From Echiichthys vipera (taxonomy: Eukaryota > Chordata > Actinopteri > Perciformes > Trachinidae): DNA of 64,000 bases. Of the stretch, positions 13,312 to 23,975 are shown in pieces (within the stretch, counting starts at the first letter, position 1; each line of letters opens with the position of its first letter). The notes under the pieces are model-generated. The model was not told where the DNA came from and did not search any database. It saw only the letters and a list, made by a program, of their open reading frames with translations. The position numbers and the translations under genes are program-made. The stretch is taken from positions 29,514,771 through 29,578,770 of the forward strand of contig OY829655.1 in assembly GCA_963691815.1 (NCBI GenBank), read 5' to 3'.

Positions 13312-16300
13312 ACACACACAACCTCTACACGTGCCTGCAACAGGTTGTGCCTGTGTGTTTGTGTGTGACTGTGACAGGTGTGGTTTCTACCTGAGTTGTT
13401 TGCGGACGGCGTAGACCTGATGATGACCTGCAGCCACCAGCTCTCTGATCCTCTCTGCCACCCGAGGGTGGAGACGAGACGGGGCGACTCCGTCCTGACA
13501 GGGAGGAGGAAACTGTTAGCACGCTGCTAACGGAGACATGCTAACAGTGATCAATACAGATAATCACAATCAGAACTCCTTCCTGTTCTCCAGAGGATGA
13601 ACCTAAACGACTCCAGGATCTCCGCTGTGGCGCCATGAAATACTGCACGCTCACTTACCTGCTCTTCCTCCTCCTCCTCCTCCTCTTCCTCTGGCTGTGT
13701 GGTGGGAGGGGGGAGGTCCGGGGGAGGTGGATGGATGGGAGGCGTGTCCACAGTGTGATACAGGTGAGCTCGCTCTGTCGGGAGCTGCAGGTAAAACCTA
13801 CAGAGAGAGAAACAGGTTGTCATGGCGACTTTAATGTGACTTTACATGAGTAGTTTTCCCAGAGTATCTGAGCTGCAGGTGTGTTGTTGCACCTGACGAC
13901 TCCTCCGGTCTCCAGGTTCTGGTTCTTCAGAGTCTGGAAGGCCTTCTCCTGCTCCTGTCTCACCGTCTTCCTGTCTGCCGTCGGCTCCGCGGGAACTCTG
14001 AACTCCGGAAACTTACGAACTTTCTTTATGTAGATCCTGAAACAGACGACGGAGACGCTTGTAGAAGGGCGTTTCTCAAATGGGGGAACGCCTACAACCA
14101 GGGGCACTCTGGAGTACCGCACGTTATTAGACAAGAGAAAACATAGAAAGTCATTTCAGCACCATTACACACATACAGAGCAAAGCAAAAACCTGTATTT
14201 GGACAACTGTGCTAACATATTATCCAAGCTAAGGCACATTTACTAATTTTCCCATCAAGATTAATACACTGGTACTTCAAGCCGTGTACTAGAGGTACTT
14301 AAAGCAGTTCAGGTCTCCGTGATCTTTATATATCTGATGCATTTTGACCACCAACTCTTACATTGCTCCGAATGTAATTCTAGAGCGAATCTATGGGTGC
14401 ACTCACACTGTGCCTCCGTACCGTGCTCGAGCACGTTTCACGGCTAAAGTCTAGTTCGTTTGACCAGTGTGAGTGCAACCGCAACGCTCCTAGGTGCAGC
14501 ACGCTTGCCGTCCACGGCCCGTTTGGGAGAGGTGGGCTTTAGTAAAGCACGTTTGCACATGTACGAGCACGAGCGTGCGCACGTGTACGAGCACGAGGCC
14601 TATGGCGGTTCTGAGGTCATTTCCTGTGCGCCTGTTGGGACGTAGAAAAAAGAAGGAGGGACCATGCGCGGACATTTCAAACAATGGCGGCGAAAGGTTC
14701 ACGTTGGTGTGATGCGGAGGTGGAGTGTTTACTGCAGATTTGGTCGATGAAAAGATTCACAAACAGTCGACAAGACGCACAAAAACTCCGAGGTCTACGG
14801 AAAGATCTGGAAACAAAGCCACGCATCGCCATGACGTCATCAATGTGTGTGGCGTGTTACGGCGTGATGACGTATAGGCAGCAAGAAGCATTCTCCGAGG
14901 CCCAGGTAGTGTGAGTACAAACGGGCCTGGAGGGGGGGACAAGGACCCTAAAGCACGGGGCACGGGACGGACGCACAGTGGGAGTGCGCCCTCACACACC
15001 GTAAACTCCGAAAAACCGAGGATGTAAAATTGACTTCTCACAGCTTCCTCTTTAAATACGATGTTTGTCTCCCAGAGAACGTTTTCTAAAGGAGCACATG
15101 ATTGAAAGAAAAAGACTTGTAAGTGTGCGTGTTGCGTACCTGGCGGGACAGGTGGCTTTGTACGAGGCGTCTGCAGAGAACGCGGAGCTCCTGTGCAGAT
15201 GCAGTCCTTTCCTGCGAGGTCCGAACTGACACTCCATCACGATCGCTCTGCTGCCTGAAACACACACACACATCCTTACTTTCACCACTTCTAGACCTTT
15301 TTTTATCTATTTACTTCCTCTTTTCATCTGCATTCCTTTTTGTTTCCTGTGTTTCACATTTATAGGTTTGGTTAACAGCATTTTTTAAAGTTTAAAGTTA
15401 TTTATTCTTATGTGCCGAACAGTTCAGGCTCCAACAACGCTCGTTAATAATGTTAAGAGTCTCAGACATTAAATAGGACAGCAACTAAAATATAAGGATA
15501 CAATATAACATAAAATAGATCTGGTAAACAGGAAAGTAGTAAATACAACAGCGCATTAGGGCCAAGTATGAAAAAAAAGTGTTTTGTAATATTTCAAGAA
15601 GATTTACGAGATTAAAAAGTAGCAAATCTACGAGGAAAAAGTTTCAGATTTCCGACTTTTTTTCTCGTATATTGCAGATTTAAAGAAGATTAAAAGTAGC
15701 TAACCTATAAAAAAATGTTTTTGCAGATTGACAAGATTAAAAAATAATAAATCGCAAATTTACGAGATTGAAAAGTAGCAAATCCACAAAAAAGTCGCAG
15801 ATTTATGAGGTTAAAAAATTAGCAAATCTACCGAAAAAAGTCGCAGATTTACAAGATTAAAAAATTAGCAAATCTATGAGAAAAAAGTCGCAGATTTTCG
15901 AGATTAAAAAAATTTGCAAATCTACCGAAAAAAGTCGCAGATTTACGAGATTAAAAAGTAGAAAATCTACGAAAAACAGTTGTAGATTTACAAAGTTAAA
16001 AGTAGAAAATCTACGGAAAAAAAGTCGCAGATTTACGAGATGTTCCACTTTTTCCTCGTATTTTCGCCACTTTCATCGCATAAATCTGCAACTTTTTTCT
16101 CAAAATATTTACCTCCTCTCCCAGGTCCGCCATTTTTTTTTTCATACTCTCCTACCCTCTAATACGCCGTTGTAAGTAAACGTAAAATAAGATATAAATA
16201 TATTTATACGGCGGCAGGTGAAATGTATTTGGTTAGTTTGGCATCTGGATGAGTAAATATATAATTAGATTTAATATATTCATAAAGCGGTGTAAGTAAA

Positions 16301-18997
16301 AGTATATAAAGGTTAGTTAAGCATCTGGATGTGTCCGACAATTTTATTTAGATTTGTTGTGATGTTTTTGTTTATTTCAGTTTATTCTGGAGGATAAAAA
16401 TATTTATATTTTATGGTCCAGTGCTAAAATATTATATTATTATATAATAATCTCTGTAATCTCACCTGTGTTTCGACCTGAAATCGACGAGTTTAACATC
16501 TGATTCATTTTGCTAATTTCACTTTCACAGCTTAACAAACAACATTACGTTCATGTGTTCAAGTCTTCACTGACCCGTACGGAGAAAATACATTTAGAAA
16601 TATACTTTTAAAATTAAGTTTTGTTTTTTGTATTTCACATAGAACAACTAGACACAAATAAAAACTTTATTTTATCAAAGTAAAAAGTACAAACTGAGGA
16701 ACAACAGTCAGAGGTTTACAGGAAGACAACAAACCACCTTAGACAGAAGGAACCATTTAAAGTAAAATACGAATAATAATAATTGTACCCACCTGTGTTG
16801 ACGAACGGGATGCCGTCGTAGGGGACGTACTGAGACTTCCACATGAGTCTGGTTGCTGGTTTGTCCACAGACGGAGACTGACGAGTCCCAAAGACACAAC
16901 CGGTCTGCTGCTTATGGAGCAACAAGACCGCCTCCAGCTCCGCCTCGGAGCAGCAGAAGCCTCTGTAGGAATCTCCCAACTTCTACTGACACAAGAGGAC
17001 ACGACGCACACACATAATCTTCATGTCTCTCTTAAATGTAAGAGAAATAGCTGACTCATGACTTTACAACAGTTAGTGTTAAAGTGTACAAACTGACCTG
17101 AGCGTCACGGAGTCTCAGCGCCCAGCTGGGGGCGCAGGAGAGCAGCGGCTTCACACGAGCAGAAGCCTCGAGACCGCTGAAACAAACAACGCAAACTGAA
17201 CACACGCTCAAATAATGAAACTGCGTTCAGGGTTCAAGGATTCAGGGTTCAGGGCTCAAAGGTCCAGGGTTCAGGGTTCATTGTTCAAGAGTTTAAGGGT
17301 TCGGGGTTCAAGGGTTTAGGGTTCAAGGGTTCAAGGGTTTAGGGTTCAAGGGTTCTAGGGTTCAGGGTTCAAGGGTTCAAGGTTTGAAGGGTTTAGGGGC
17401 TCAGGGTTCTAGAGTCCAAGGATTCAGGGTTCAGGGTTCTAGAGTTTAAGGGTTCAGGGTTCAGGGCTCAAGGTTTGAAGAGTTCAAGGGTTCAGGGTTC
17501 AAGGGTTCAAGGCTTCAAGGTTTGAAGGGTTTAGGGGCTCAGAGTTCTAGAGTCCAAGGATTCAGGGTTCAGGGTTCAGTGTTCAGGGCTCAAAGGTCCA
17601 GGGTTCAGGGTTCAAGGGTTCAGGGTTCTAGGGTTCAGGGTTCAAGGGTTCAGGGGTTCAAGGGTTCAGGGTTCAGGGCTCAAAGGTCCACAGTTCAGGG
17701 TTTGAAGGGTTCAGGGTTTGAAGGGTTCAAGGTCTGAAGGGTTCAGGGAGGAGTGTGAGAGTGACAACCTGCTGGCGGCCGTCTGTTCTACGGGGGGACT
17801 TCTGCTGGACTCTGTTACCATGGTTACGGGGATGTCAACAACAGGACCTACACACACACAAACATAATCATCAACATTGTCTGACATCACAGAGGTCCGA
17901 TGACATCATCACAGTGCAGGGCCAGTACCGTCCGGGCTACTGGAGATCACAGCCAGCTGATTGGACGGGATGACAAACACCTCCCTGCCCTCTGATTGGC
18001 CCGTCACGATCACCTGACAAACAGTTAAAAACACAGGTTAAAAAATATAATCTGCAAACTGAGCGAAGATCATCAGATCTAAGAAACAGTCTCACCGTCC
18101 GTTCACCGGGCGGCGTCTGACCTCGCTGCTCCACAATGATCAGCTGACTGTGACACGTCCCAGAGGGCGGAGCCAACAGCTGTGATGTCACCCAGGTGTC
18201 ATCAGCTGGAGCGGAGGGGGCGGGGCCGAGCAGCAGTTCTGATCCGGGATCTGCAGACTGCAGGGAAACAGCTGATGGTGTGTTTCGGTTTCTCTTGCTT
18301 CCACATTTTTAATGTTATTAAAATAAGCTGATACTACATGAGCCGAATATACCAAAGGTCCAAGGTTCAGGGTTCAAGGGTTCAGGGCTCAAAGGTCCAA
18401 GGTTAAGGGTTCAAGGGTTCTAGGGTTCAGGGTTCAAGGGTTTAGGGTTTAAAGGGTTTAAAGGGTTTAGGGTTCAAGGGTTCAGTGTTCAAGGGTTCAT
18501 GGATCAAAGGTCCAGGGTTCAAGGGTTCAGGGTTCAAGGGTTCTAGCTGTCAGGGTTCAAGGGTTCAGGGTTTGAAGGGTTCAGGGGTTCAGGGCTCAAA
18601 GGTCCAAGGTTAAGGGTTCAAGGGTTCAAAGGTCCAAGGTTCAGGGTTCAAGGGTTCTAGGGTTCAGGGTTCAAGGATTCAAGGGTTCAGGGCTCAAAGG
18701 TCCAAGGTTCAGGGTCCAAGGGTTCTAGGGTTCAGGGTTCAAGGGTTCAGGGTTTGAAGGGTTCAGGGTTCAAGGGTTCAGTGTTCAAGGGTTCAAGGGT
18801 TCATGGCTCAAAGGTCCAAGGTTCAGGGTTCAAGGGTTCAGAAAGAAACAAAATTACCTGGGGGGTAAAAGGGGTTTTGTACTTGTATCGTGTGTTTATT
18901 GAGTTTTATCGTCAGTGAGAAACACCCAGATCAGACGTCTCACCTGCTCAGGTTCGGGACAGCTGACATCATCGTTTCTGTCTGCAGCCGTCTCCAT
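11182..18997 (-). CDS. carf: calcium-responsive transcription factor (ALS2CR8 family)
   Basis: CARF is a nuclear factor first described as a calcium-response activator of neuronal genes such as Bdnf. Fifteen coding exons were read from the minus strand: 18944-18997, 18096-18257, 17929-18013, 17769-17847, 17098-17176, 16793-16982, 15140-15254, 13893-14036, 13659-13797, 13391-13494, 13111-13252, 12897-12963, 11791-11882, 11509-11704 and 11182-11261. Phases join without conflict into 575 residues; human CARF is about 725. The conserved core runs from about residue 153 to 431. It shows GDSYRGFC, GTRQSPS, RLMWKSQYVPYDGIPFVN, VMECQFGPRRKG, YKATCPAR, IYIKKVRKFPEFRVP, AVRKQLRRFVEKELF and FPTVNDIKNHIHESQKAL. 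A later segment is SLQPKIFAQLQ. The ATG at 18997-18995 begins METAADRND and lies 23 bases after an acceptor, so at least one non-coding upstream exon is expected. The gene converges on titin. Its introns hold MITEs and two GGGTTC minisatellites. Confidence 0.94.
11914..12254. mobile_element. L2-like LINE 3' tail, carf intron
   Basis: This carries the widespread teleost L2-type tail: a start like TTCATCTTCAACCGCTTGTC, then GGGAGGAAACCGGAGAACC, ACCCACGCAGACACGGGGAC and CATGCAAACTCCACACAGAA. It ends near the AAATAAATA/TATA microsatellite at 12257-12292. A second long copy is at 61434-61752, and a short head fragment lies at 12436-12515. Confidence 0.8.
12516..12755. mobile_element. fold-back MITE with (CCAGGA)n loop, carf intron
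   Basis: Long inverted repeats flank a short loop. The left arm reads CCTCAAAGCAATTTCAGTC, and the right arm ends in its reverse complement at about 12729-12748. Inner parts of the arms (GGTTATTTGTC and AGACGTTTCACCT) are also inverted. The loop holds five CCAGGA units. The outer left arm (CCTGTGAATGTTCTCAT) has no partner on the right here, but has one at the second copy near 20932-21046. Confidence 0.7.
13258..13304. repeat. (CA)n microsatellite beside a carf exon acceptor
   Basis: About 46 bases of CA repeat start a few bases upstream (minus-strand sense) of the acceptor of the exon at 13111-13252. On the minus strand this makes a GT-rich tract just before the TTGTCAG acceptor. Confidence 0.9.
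14396..14992 (+). mobile_element. PIF/Harbinger-like element with Myb/SANT-like ORF remnant, carf intron
   Basis: Termini are inverted: left GGGTGCACTCACACTGT and right ACAGTGGGAGTGCGCCC. An ORF at 14684-14914 starts MAAKGSRWCDAEVECLLQIW, a Trp-rich pattern like the Myb/SANT DNA-binding domains of PIF/Harbinger transposons. The same reading frame occurs in the copies at 44253-44743 and 49970-50568. No transposase is present, so the element is non-autonomous. The family call rests on the ORF and on a TTA flank duplication seen at the 44-kb copy. Confidence 0.65.
15545..16165. mobile_element. AT-rich element with internal ~40-bp tandem repeats, carf intron
   Basis: Ends are loosely inverted. 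The left is ATTAGGGCCAAGTATGAAAA and the right is TTTTTCATACTCTCCTACCC followed by TCTAATACGCC. Inside are about ten degenerate units of the type GCAGATTTACGAGATTAAAA followed by AGTAGCAAATCTACGA. A related element lies at 20880-21610, also upstream in the carf transcription unit. Confidence 0.6.
16166..16792. other. AT-rich carf intron sequence, nothing recognised
   Basis: Low-GC intron sequence between the repeat element and the 16793-16982 exon. A GCATCTGGATG segment flanked by the same AT-rich words occurs twice (about 16240 and 16322) and again at about 21670. This suggests further repeat-family sequence around the AT-rich elements. Confidence 0.5.
17222..17752. repeat. GGGTTCA-type minisatellite, carf intron
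   Basis: About 530 bases are built from 7- to 8-base words GGGTTCA and AGGGTTCA, with GGGTTTA and GGGCTCA variants. The plus strand is G-rich. It resembles degenerate telomere repeat but the commonest base after TT is C. A second block of the same words lies at 18356-18842, with two exons and their flanks between. Confidence 0.9.
18356..18842. repeat. GGGTTCA-type minisatellite, second block, carf intron
   Basis: Same word set as 17222-17752, in the same orientation, in the intron after the first coding exon (minus-strand sense). Longer phrases such as GGGCTCAAAGGTCCAAGGTT recur in both blocks, so they probably arose from one array. Confidence 0.9.
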
Positions 18998-19127
18998 GGT
19001 AACTGCCCAGAGTCAGCTGTCTGCGTGACATCCCCCCCCCCTCCTTCATCCAAGAAGACAAAACAACAAAACTAGAATCAGAGAATTTATACCTAAAAAA
19101 ACAACAATTAATTGATTATCTGCTGCA

Positions 19128-19198
19128 TGCCTCCCCCTCTCTCTCTTTCACCCAATGTCCTGTCTGACCTTTTTAATAAAGGCTTGGAAAACTTTAAA
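19128..19198 (+). mobile_element. SINE 3' tail fragment
   Basis: Matches the 3' tail of the tRNA-derived SINE at 38581-38758: CATG(C/T)CTCCCCCTCTCTC, then CCTGTCTG and AATAAAGGCTTG. The tRNA-like head is missing. Confidence 0.65.
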
Positions 19199-19335
19199 AA
19201 CGTGATGATAGTTTTCTACAAACCCGTCCCAAAATAAAATTGGAGATGCAACTTTTATCAAATACACTCCTGAATTATTGAACTCATCACCCAAAAACAT
19301 CAGAGGCAATCTCAGTGGAAACTTTTTGGTTTTGC

Positions 19336-19493
19336 CGGGTGCGGTGGCGCGCGCCTGTAATCCAAGTTACCGGGAGGCTGAGGCCGAAGGACCGTTTGAG
19401 CTCAGGGGCTCTGAGCCGCAGCGGACTATGTCGATCGGGTGTCCGCACTAAGTTCGGTATCGGTATGGTGCTCGTGGGTGAGCCTGGGACCAG
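19336..19493 (+). ncRNA. 7SL (SRP RNA)-like 5' domain, truncated, fused to a SINE
   Basis: The sequence begins GCCGGGTGCGGTGGCGCG, continues with CCTGTAATCC and GGGAGGCTGAGGC, then CGATCGGGTGTCCGCACTAAGTTCGGTATC (shown here as its key words). These are hallmark words of vertebrate 7SL RNA, in the right order and spacing for roughly its first 160 bases, including the GGTGTCCGCACTA S-domain entry. It stops after GAGCCTGGGACCAG and runs straight into a tRNA-type SINE. It is therefore a truncated pseudogene or the head of a chimeric SINE, not a working SRP RNA gene. Confidence 0.8.
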
Positions 19494-19735
19494 CTCAGTC
19501 CATAGGTGACTGGACGGGAAACCTAAGGGTTGCTGGTTCGAGTCCCTGTGTGGACCATGAATGGAGCGTGGACTGGTGGCTGGAGAGGTGCCAGTTCATC
19601 TCCTGGGCACTGCCGAGGTGCTGTTTAGCAAGGCAGCAAACCTCCAACTACTCGGGGCGCCGGTCACTGGCAGCTCCCTCGCTCTAACATCTCTCCATCA
19701 GTTGCATGTATAAAGGTCCTGATAAAAACACATCT
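19494..19735 (+). mobile_element. tRNA-promoter SINE (teleost family), 3' partner of the 7SL-like segment
   Basis: A B-box-like GGTTCGAGTCCC lies at about 19535-19546. It is followed by the body words GGTGCCAGTTCATCTCCTGG, GCACTGCCGAGGTG and GGGGCGCCGGTCACTGGCAG. The same body occurs in minus orientation at 22530-22735 and 54023-54135. Confidence 0.75.
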
Positions 19736-20119
19736 TTTTAAGACATTTTCTACCTTCTATAACATTTAAATCTTCATGGATTCTTTTTTTAACACTTTAT
19801 TTGTAATTTTCCAATCATACAAAACATTCATATTCTCTATTTTACAAATAACCAAACAAAAACAATCCCAACAAGAAAAACACAACGACAGACCCAACCC
19901 AGAAACAACCTGACAGACTCGTCACAGACAACAGACGGACACAAAATAAGACAAATAATACAAATAATAATAGGCATTCTCTTTTAATGATCTATTTGTG
20001 TGTTTAATTGTCAAGTCAAACTGTAATGAACGGACTAATGTATGTTTAAATGTCTCAAACGCACAATAATGAAAGGGGGCGGAATCGATGCGCCAGGCGA
20101 GTTCCACCCGGGGCTTTAA

Positions 20120-20330
20120 AAACGGCACACAGCACCGGAAATGAGGAACAACAGAAGTTGACTTGCGTCTAAAAGTTGTGCTAAAAACAGTGTAACTCTA
20201 GAGACTTAAAGTTAAGTCTTAACAGCGGCCGTGGTCGCCCGCAAAGGCCCAGCTGAGGATCCGGAGCCGGTAAGGAAGCGAGCTGTGAGGGCCCGAGAGA
20301 CCCGGGTCTGCCGCGGTGCGGTAAGAGTTA
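20120..20330 (+). promoter_or_regulatory. GC-rich promoter-like stretch with splice-donor-like sites
   Basis: Against AT-rich surroundings this block is GC-rich. It holds an ETS-like ACCGGAAATG near 20133, then GAGCCGGTAAGGA (about 20264-20276) and GCGGTAAGAG (at 20319), both close to 5' splice consensus on the plus strand. It looks like a promoter plus first exon, real or decayed, but no downstream coding exon is recognised. It lies within the carf 5' intron in antisense orientation. Confidence 0.35.
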
Positions 20331-20560
20331 GCTTAGCTGTAGCCACACGGTAAGAGTTAGCTTAGCTTTAGCCACACGGTAAGAGTTAGCTTAGCTTTAG
20401 CCACACGGTAAGAGTTAGCTTAGCTTTAGCCACACGGTAAGAGTTAGCTTAGCTTTAGCCACACGGTAAGAGTTAGCTTAGCTTTAGCCACACGGTAAGA
20501 GTTAGCTTAGCTTTAGCCACACGGTCAGAGTTAGCTTAGCTGTAGCCACACGGTCAGAAG
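20319..20560 (+). repeat. 29-bp tandem array of splice-donor-like units
   Basis: Nine units of 29 bases start at GT positions 20321, 20350, 20379, 20408, 20437, 20466, 20495, 20524 and 20553. Seven read GGTAAGAGTTAGCTTAGCT and the last two have GGTCAGA. Identity between the central units is essentially complete, so expansion is recent. Confidence 0.95.
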
Positions 20561-20661
20561 CTACAGGAGGCTCTGTTTAACCCTTAGGTGTCCGGACTCT
20601 CATTGGAAATGTGTGCGAAATATTGTTGGTGTTTAAGAACAATAATGAAGTGTTTTGTTAT

Positions 20662-20811
<150 letters not shown>

Positions 20812-20879
20812 TAGACTTCATGGTGGGTTAATGTGAGCTACTGTCTAAAGCTTTGAATGTTGTTTTTAAATAGTAAAAT

Positions 20880-21610
20880 AGTAAATATGACGGTGGATTA
20901 GGGCCAAGTGTGAAAAACAAATGTTTCTAGTCCTCAAAGCAATTTCAGTCAAAAACAACGCTTTGTTGTTGTTGTTTTTGACTGAAATTGCTTTGAGGAT
21001 AACGATGACCTGGACGAATGAGAACATTCACAGGCTAAAATGTTTCTAGTGTTTTAAGAAAAAAGTCGCAGGTTTACGAGATTAAAAAGTAGCAAATTTT
21101 ATAAAAAAAAGTTGCAGATTTAGGGATTTAAAAAGTAGCAAATCTATGAAAAGTCGCAGAATTACGAGATTAAAAAGTAGAAAATCTTCGGGAAAAAGTT
21201 GCAGATTTACGAGGTTATAAAGTAGCAATTTTACAAAAAAAGTTGCAGAATTAGGGATTTAAAAAGTAGAAAATCTATGAAAAAGTCGAGGATAGACAAG
21301 ATTAAAAAGTAGCAATTCTACAAAAGTTGCAGATTTTCAAGATTAAAAAATAGCAAATCTACGAAAGAAATTGCAGATCTATGAGAAAAAAAGTGGCAGA
21401 TTTGAGTTTAAAAAGTAGAAAATCTACGAGAAAGTCGCAGATTTCCGAGATTAAAAAGTAGCAAATCTTCGGGAAAAAGTCGCAGATTTACAAGATTAAA
21501 AGTAGAAAAGCCACGAGAAAAAAGTCGCAGATTTACGAGATATACCACTTAATTGTAACTTTTCCCTCAGAGTAATATCCCCTTCCCCAAGTCTGCCGTT
21601 GTGAGTAAAT
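20880..21610. mobile_element. second AT-rich tandem-repeat element with an inserted fold-back MITE
   Basis: It starts GGATTAGGGCCAAGTGTGAA and contains about a dozen AGATTTACGAGATTAAAAAG-type units, like the element at 15545-16165. At 20932-21046 it is broken by a fold-back sequence: CCTCAAAGCAATTTCAGTC, a short GTTGTT loop, then the reverse complement and an outer arm reading GAGAACATTCACAGG. Confidence 0.6.
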
Positions 21611-22464
21611 GTCTAATCAGATTAAATATATTTATAAAGCGGAGTAAGTAAAAGTATATAAAGTTAGTTTGGCATCTGGACCTGTCGGAGCTTTTTATTT
21701 AGATTAGTTGTGATATTTTTGTTTATTTCAGTTCATTCTGCAGGATATAAATATTTTAACTCTTTAATGTTTGGACGTGATGTTTGGAAATGTGTGCTGA
21801 AAATTTTCTAACGTGATGTCAGCGTTTTGTTATCTATGTAAAATGAAAGCTTTGAATGTTTTTTATGGTGTTTATTTGAAATAATTGCACTTTAGCATCA
21901 TGGTGAACTTAAGTGTGATAAAATGTTTAAACAATTGCACTTTAAAAATATGTATGAACGTCTGTTTAAATAATGTTTTAGATATGGGTAAAAATGTACC
22001 ATAAAAATGTTAAATACTGGGTTTAAAATAGTTTAATAAATAGGTTAAATGTGTTTAAAGCAGTTAAAGATCCTTATATTAAGCTTCAAAAATGATTATT
22101 ATGAAATTTGGAAGTGATTTAAAACTCAAATAGTTACTGAGTGATGATCAATATACCTTATTTTCTGTTATTTATATTTGTTTAGAGTCATTTTTATATT
22201 TTCTTCTTTTGTGGTTTAAAGGTTTTTCACCTGTTTCGTCTAAACTGTTAAAAACCTGCAAAATTTAAATCCTTTAAAGAAGCTAAAGTAATAAAAATGT
22301 CGTTTAATTTCTGAATCTTCTGAAATAAAGAAAAGGAAGAAAAAGGAAAACGAGTGTTTGGTCATTGAGTTTAATCCAGTTCCTCATTTCACGGTAAATG
22401 AAACGTGACGTGACGTTTATTTGTCCTGCAAAATTAGATTCTTTCACCCTTTATTATTATTCAT
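21611..22464. other. AT-rich spacer, no gene seen
   Basis: Low-GC sequence without recognisable coding similarity. It lies within the predicted carf 5' intron. Confidence 0.5.

Positions 22465-22521
<57 letters not shown>
22465..22521. repeat. (CA)n microsatellite
   Basis: Roughly 55 bases of CA repeat directly abut the next SINE copy, as is common at SINE ends. Confidence 0.95.
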
Positions 22522-22529
22522 CCTATATA

Positions 22530-22735
22530 CATGCAATTAATGGAGAGATGTCAGAGCGAGGGGGCTGCCAGTGACCGGCGCCCTGAGCAGTTGGGGGTTC
22601 GGTGCCTTGCTCAACAGCACCTCGGCAGTGCCCAGGAGATGAACTGGCACCTCTCTAGCCACCAGTCCACGCTCCATTCATGGTCCACACAGGGACATGA
22701 GCCGGCGACCCTCCGGTTCCCAGCAAAGTCACCTA
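22530..22735 (-). mobile_element. tRNA-promoter SINE copy, minus orientation
   Basis: Reverse complement of the 19494-19735 body: CAGTGACCGGCGCCCTGAGC, GGTGCCTTGCTCAA and GATGAACTGGCACC. It ends in a degraded tRNA-like head at about 22700-22735. No 7SL-like part is attached here. Confidence 0.75.
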
Positions 22736-23640
22736 TGTATGGACTGTTTCTGTTTCTCTCGTCGTTTCATTTCTTTATTGTTGTTTTACTGTTTGTTTGT
22801 TCATGTTTAATGTTTGTCTCATTTTTATGCTTTTAATGTAAAACACTTTGAGCTGCGTGTTTTGTATGAAAGCTGCTCTATAAATAAAGTTTATTAACAG
22901 AATTCAGACTAATAACATTATTAGTAATATTGAAATGCATAATAAACTAATGTAGTTTTCCTTTTCCAGGATTTAACACAAAGATAACAAATATAATGAG
23001 ACAATCTGACAGTTCAACATTTAAAAACTAATAAATAAAACAATTTATTATTTAATAAACCTAAAGAATGCGATTTTTTTTATCAGATAATTATTATATT
23101 TTATAACAGGGGTATGACCTGAATTTATATGATGTATTTCAAAATACATTTAGATTGAAATAATAAAACAATCTGAAAGGTCATTTAAAAAATATAATAA
23201 AACAATTAATTTAAGATTCAATAAATTTAAATAATTCGACTTTATATGATTTATTAAATACATTTAAATCAAAATAAAACAATCTTACAGGTCAACATTT
23301 AAAAAACAATACATTTATTATTTTTAATAAACTTAAAGAATGCGATTTGTCAGATAATATTAATTATTATATTTTATAACAGGGGTATGACCTGACTTTA
23401 TATAATGTATTTAAATCTAAATAATAAAACAATCTGACAGTTCAACATTAAATAAATAAATAAAATTGCACTTTTTATTATTAAATAAAAGTAATGAATG
23501 GGATAATTTGTGAGCCAATAATAATAATGATAATTATATTATATCAGAGCGGCATAATTACGTCTAATAAGTCATAATTTAGTCATAAATTGCTGTTTTT
23601 AATCAAAAAAATTAGATTAAATTCAAACATTGAACAGTTG
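22736..23640. other. AT-rich spacer with repeated segments
   Basis: A segment containing GCGATTT, AGATAAT and ATAACAGGGGTATGACCTGA occurs twice (about 23035-23125 and 23290-23395), and AATAATAAAACAATCTGACAG-like words recur several times. This is probably an old duplicated AT-rich repeat. No gene is seen. Confidence 0.5.
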
Positions 23641-23777
23641 AGTTTGTTGTTCCGCCATGTTGGACAGGGCTCACTGTTAGCATGTAGCTAACAGTGAGCT
23701 AAAGAGCTTTAGCCTCTGTTTAACCGGCTGTCAGTTGGGCTAGCTGCTGTTAGCTTCTCCGTGCTACACCGACTCAC

Positions 23778-23975
23778 CGGGCTGGAGCTTCGAGAAGCGC
23801 GGGAAATGAAAACGAGTCTCCTCGACCTCGTATTTGGTCTGTCGCCTCCCTCCGCCTCCGACCACAACAAACACGCTTCGCCTTTTTCGTGTTTGAACCT
23901 CTAAAGACACCGTAGTTTTGGAACGGTTGCAATAGACTTAACTGGGACGTGCCTAAAGCGCCGCCATCTTGGAAC
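23778..23975 (-). promoter_or_regulatory. carf: likely carf first exon (5'UTR) and promoter
   Basis: On the minus strand a strong 5' splice site (CCCG then GTGAGTCGG) sits at 23777. Upstream of it lie a GC-rich segment and, at about 23958-23972, CCAAGATGGCGGCG, a perfect YY1-type motif often found at start sites of TATA-less vertebrate genes. The first coding exon of carf needs an upstream non-coding exon, since an acceptor at 19021 precedes its ATG. This is the best candidate; the link is inferred. Confidence 0.5.

Noticed and set aside
17222..18842. Interstitial telomere from a chromosome fusion
   Set aside because: True TTAGGG runs are rare here; the dominant word is GGGTTCA, so an ordinary minisatellite is more likely.
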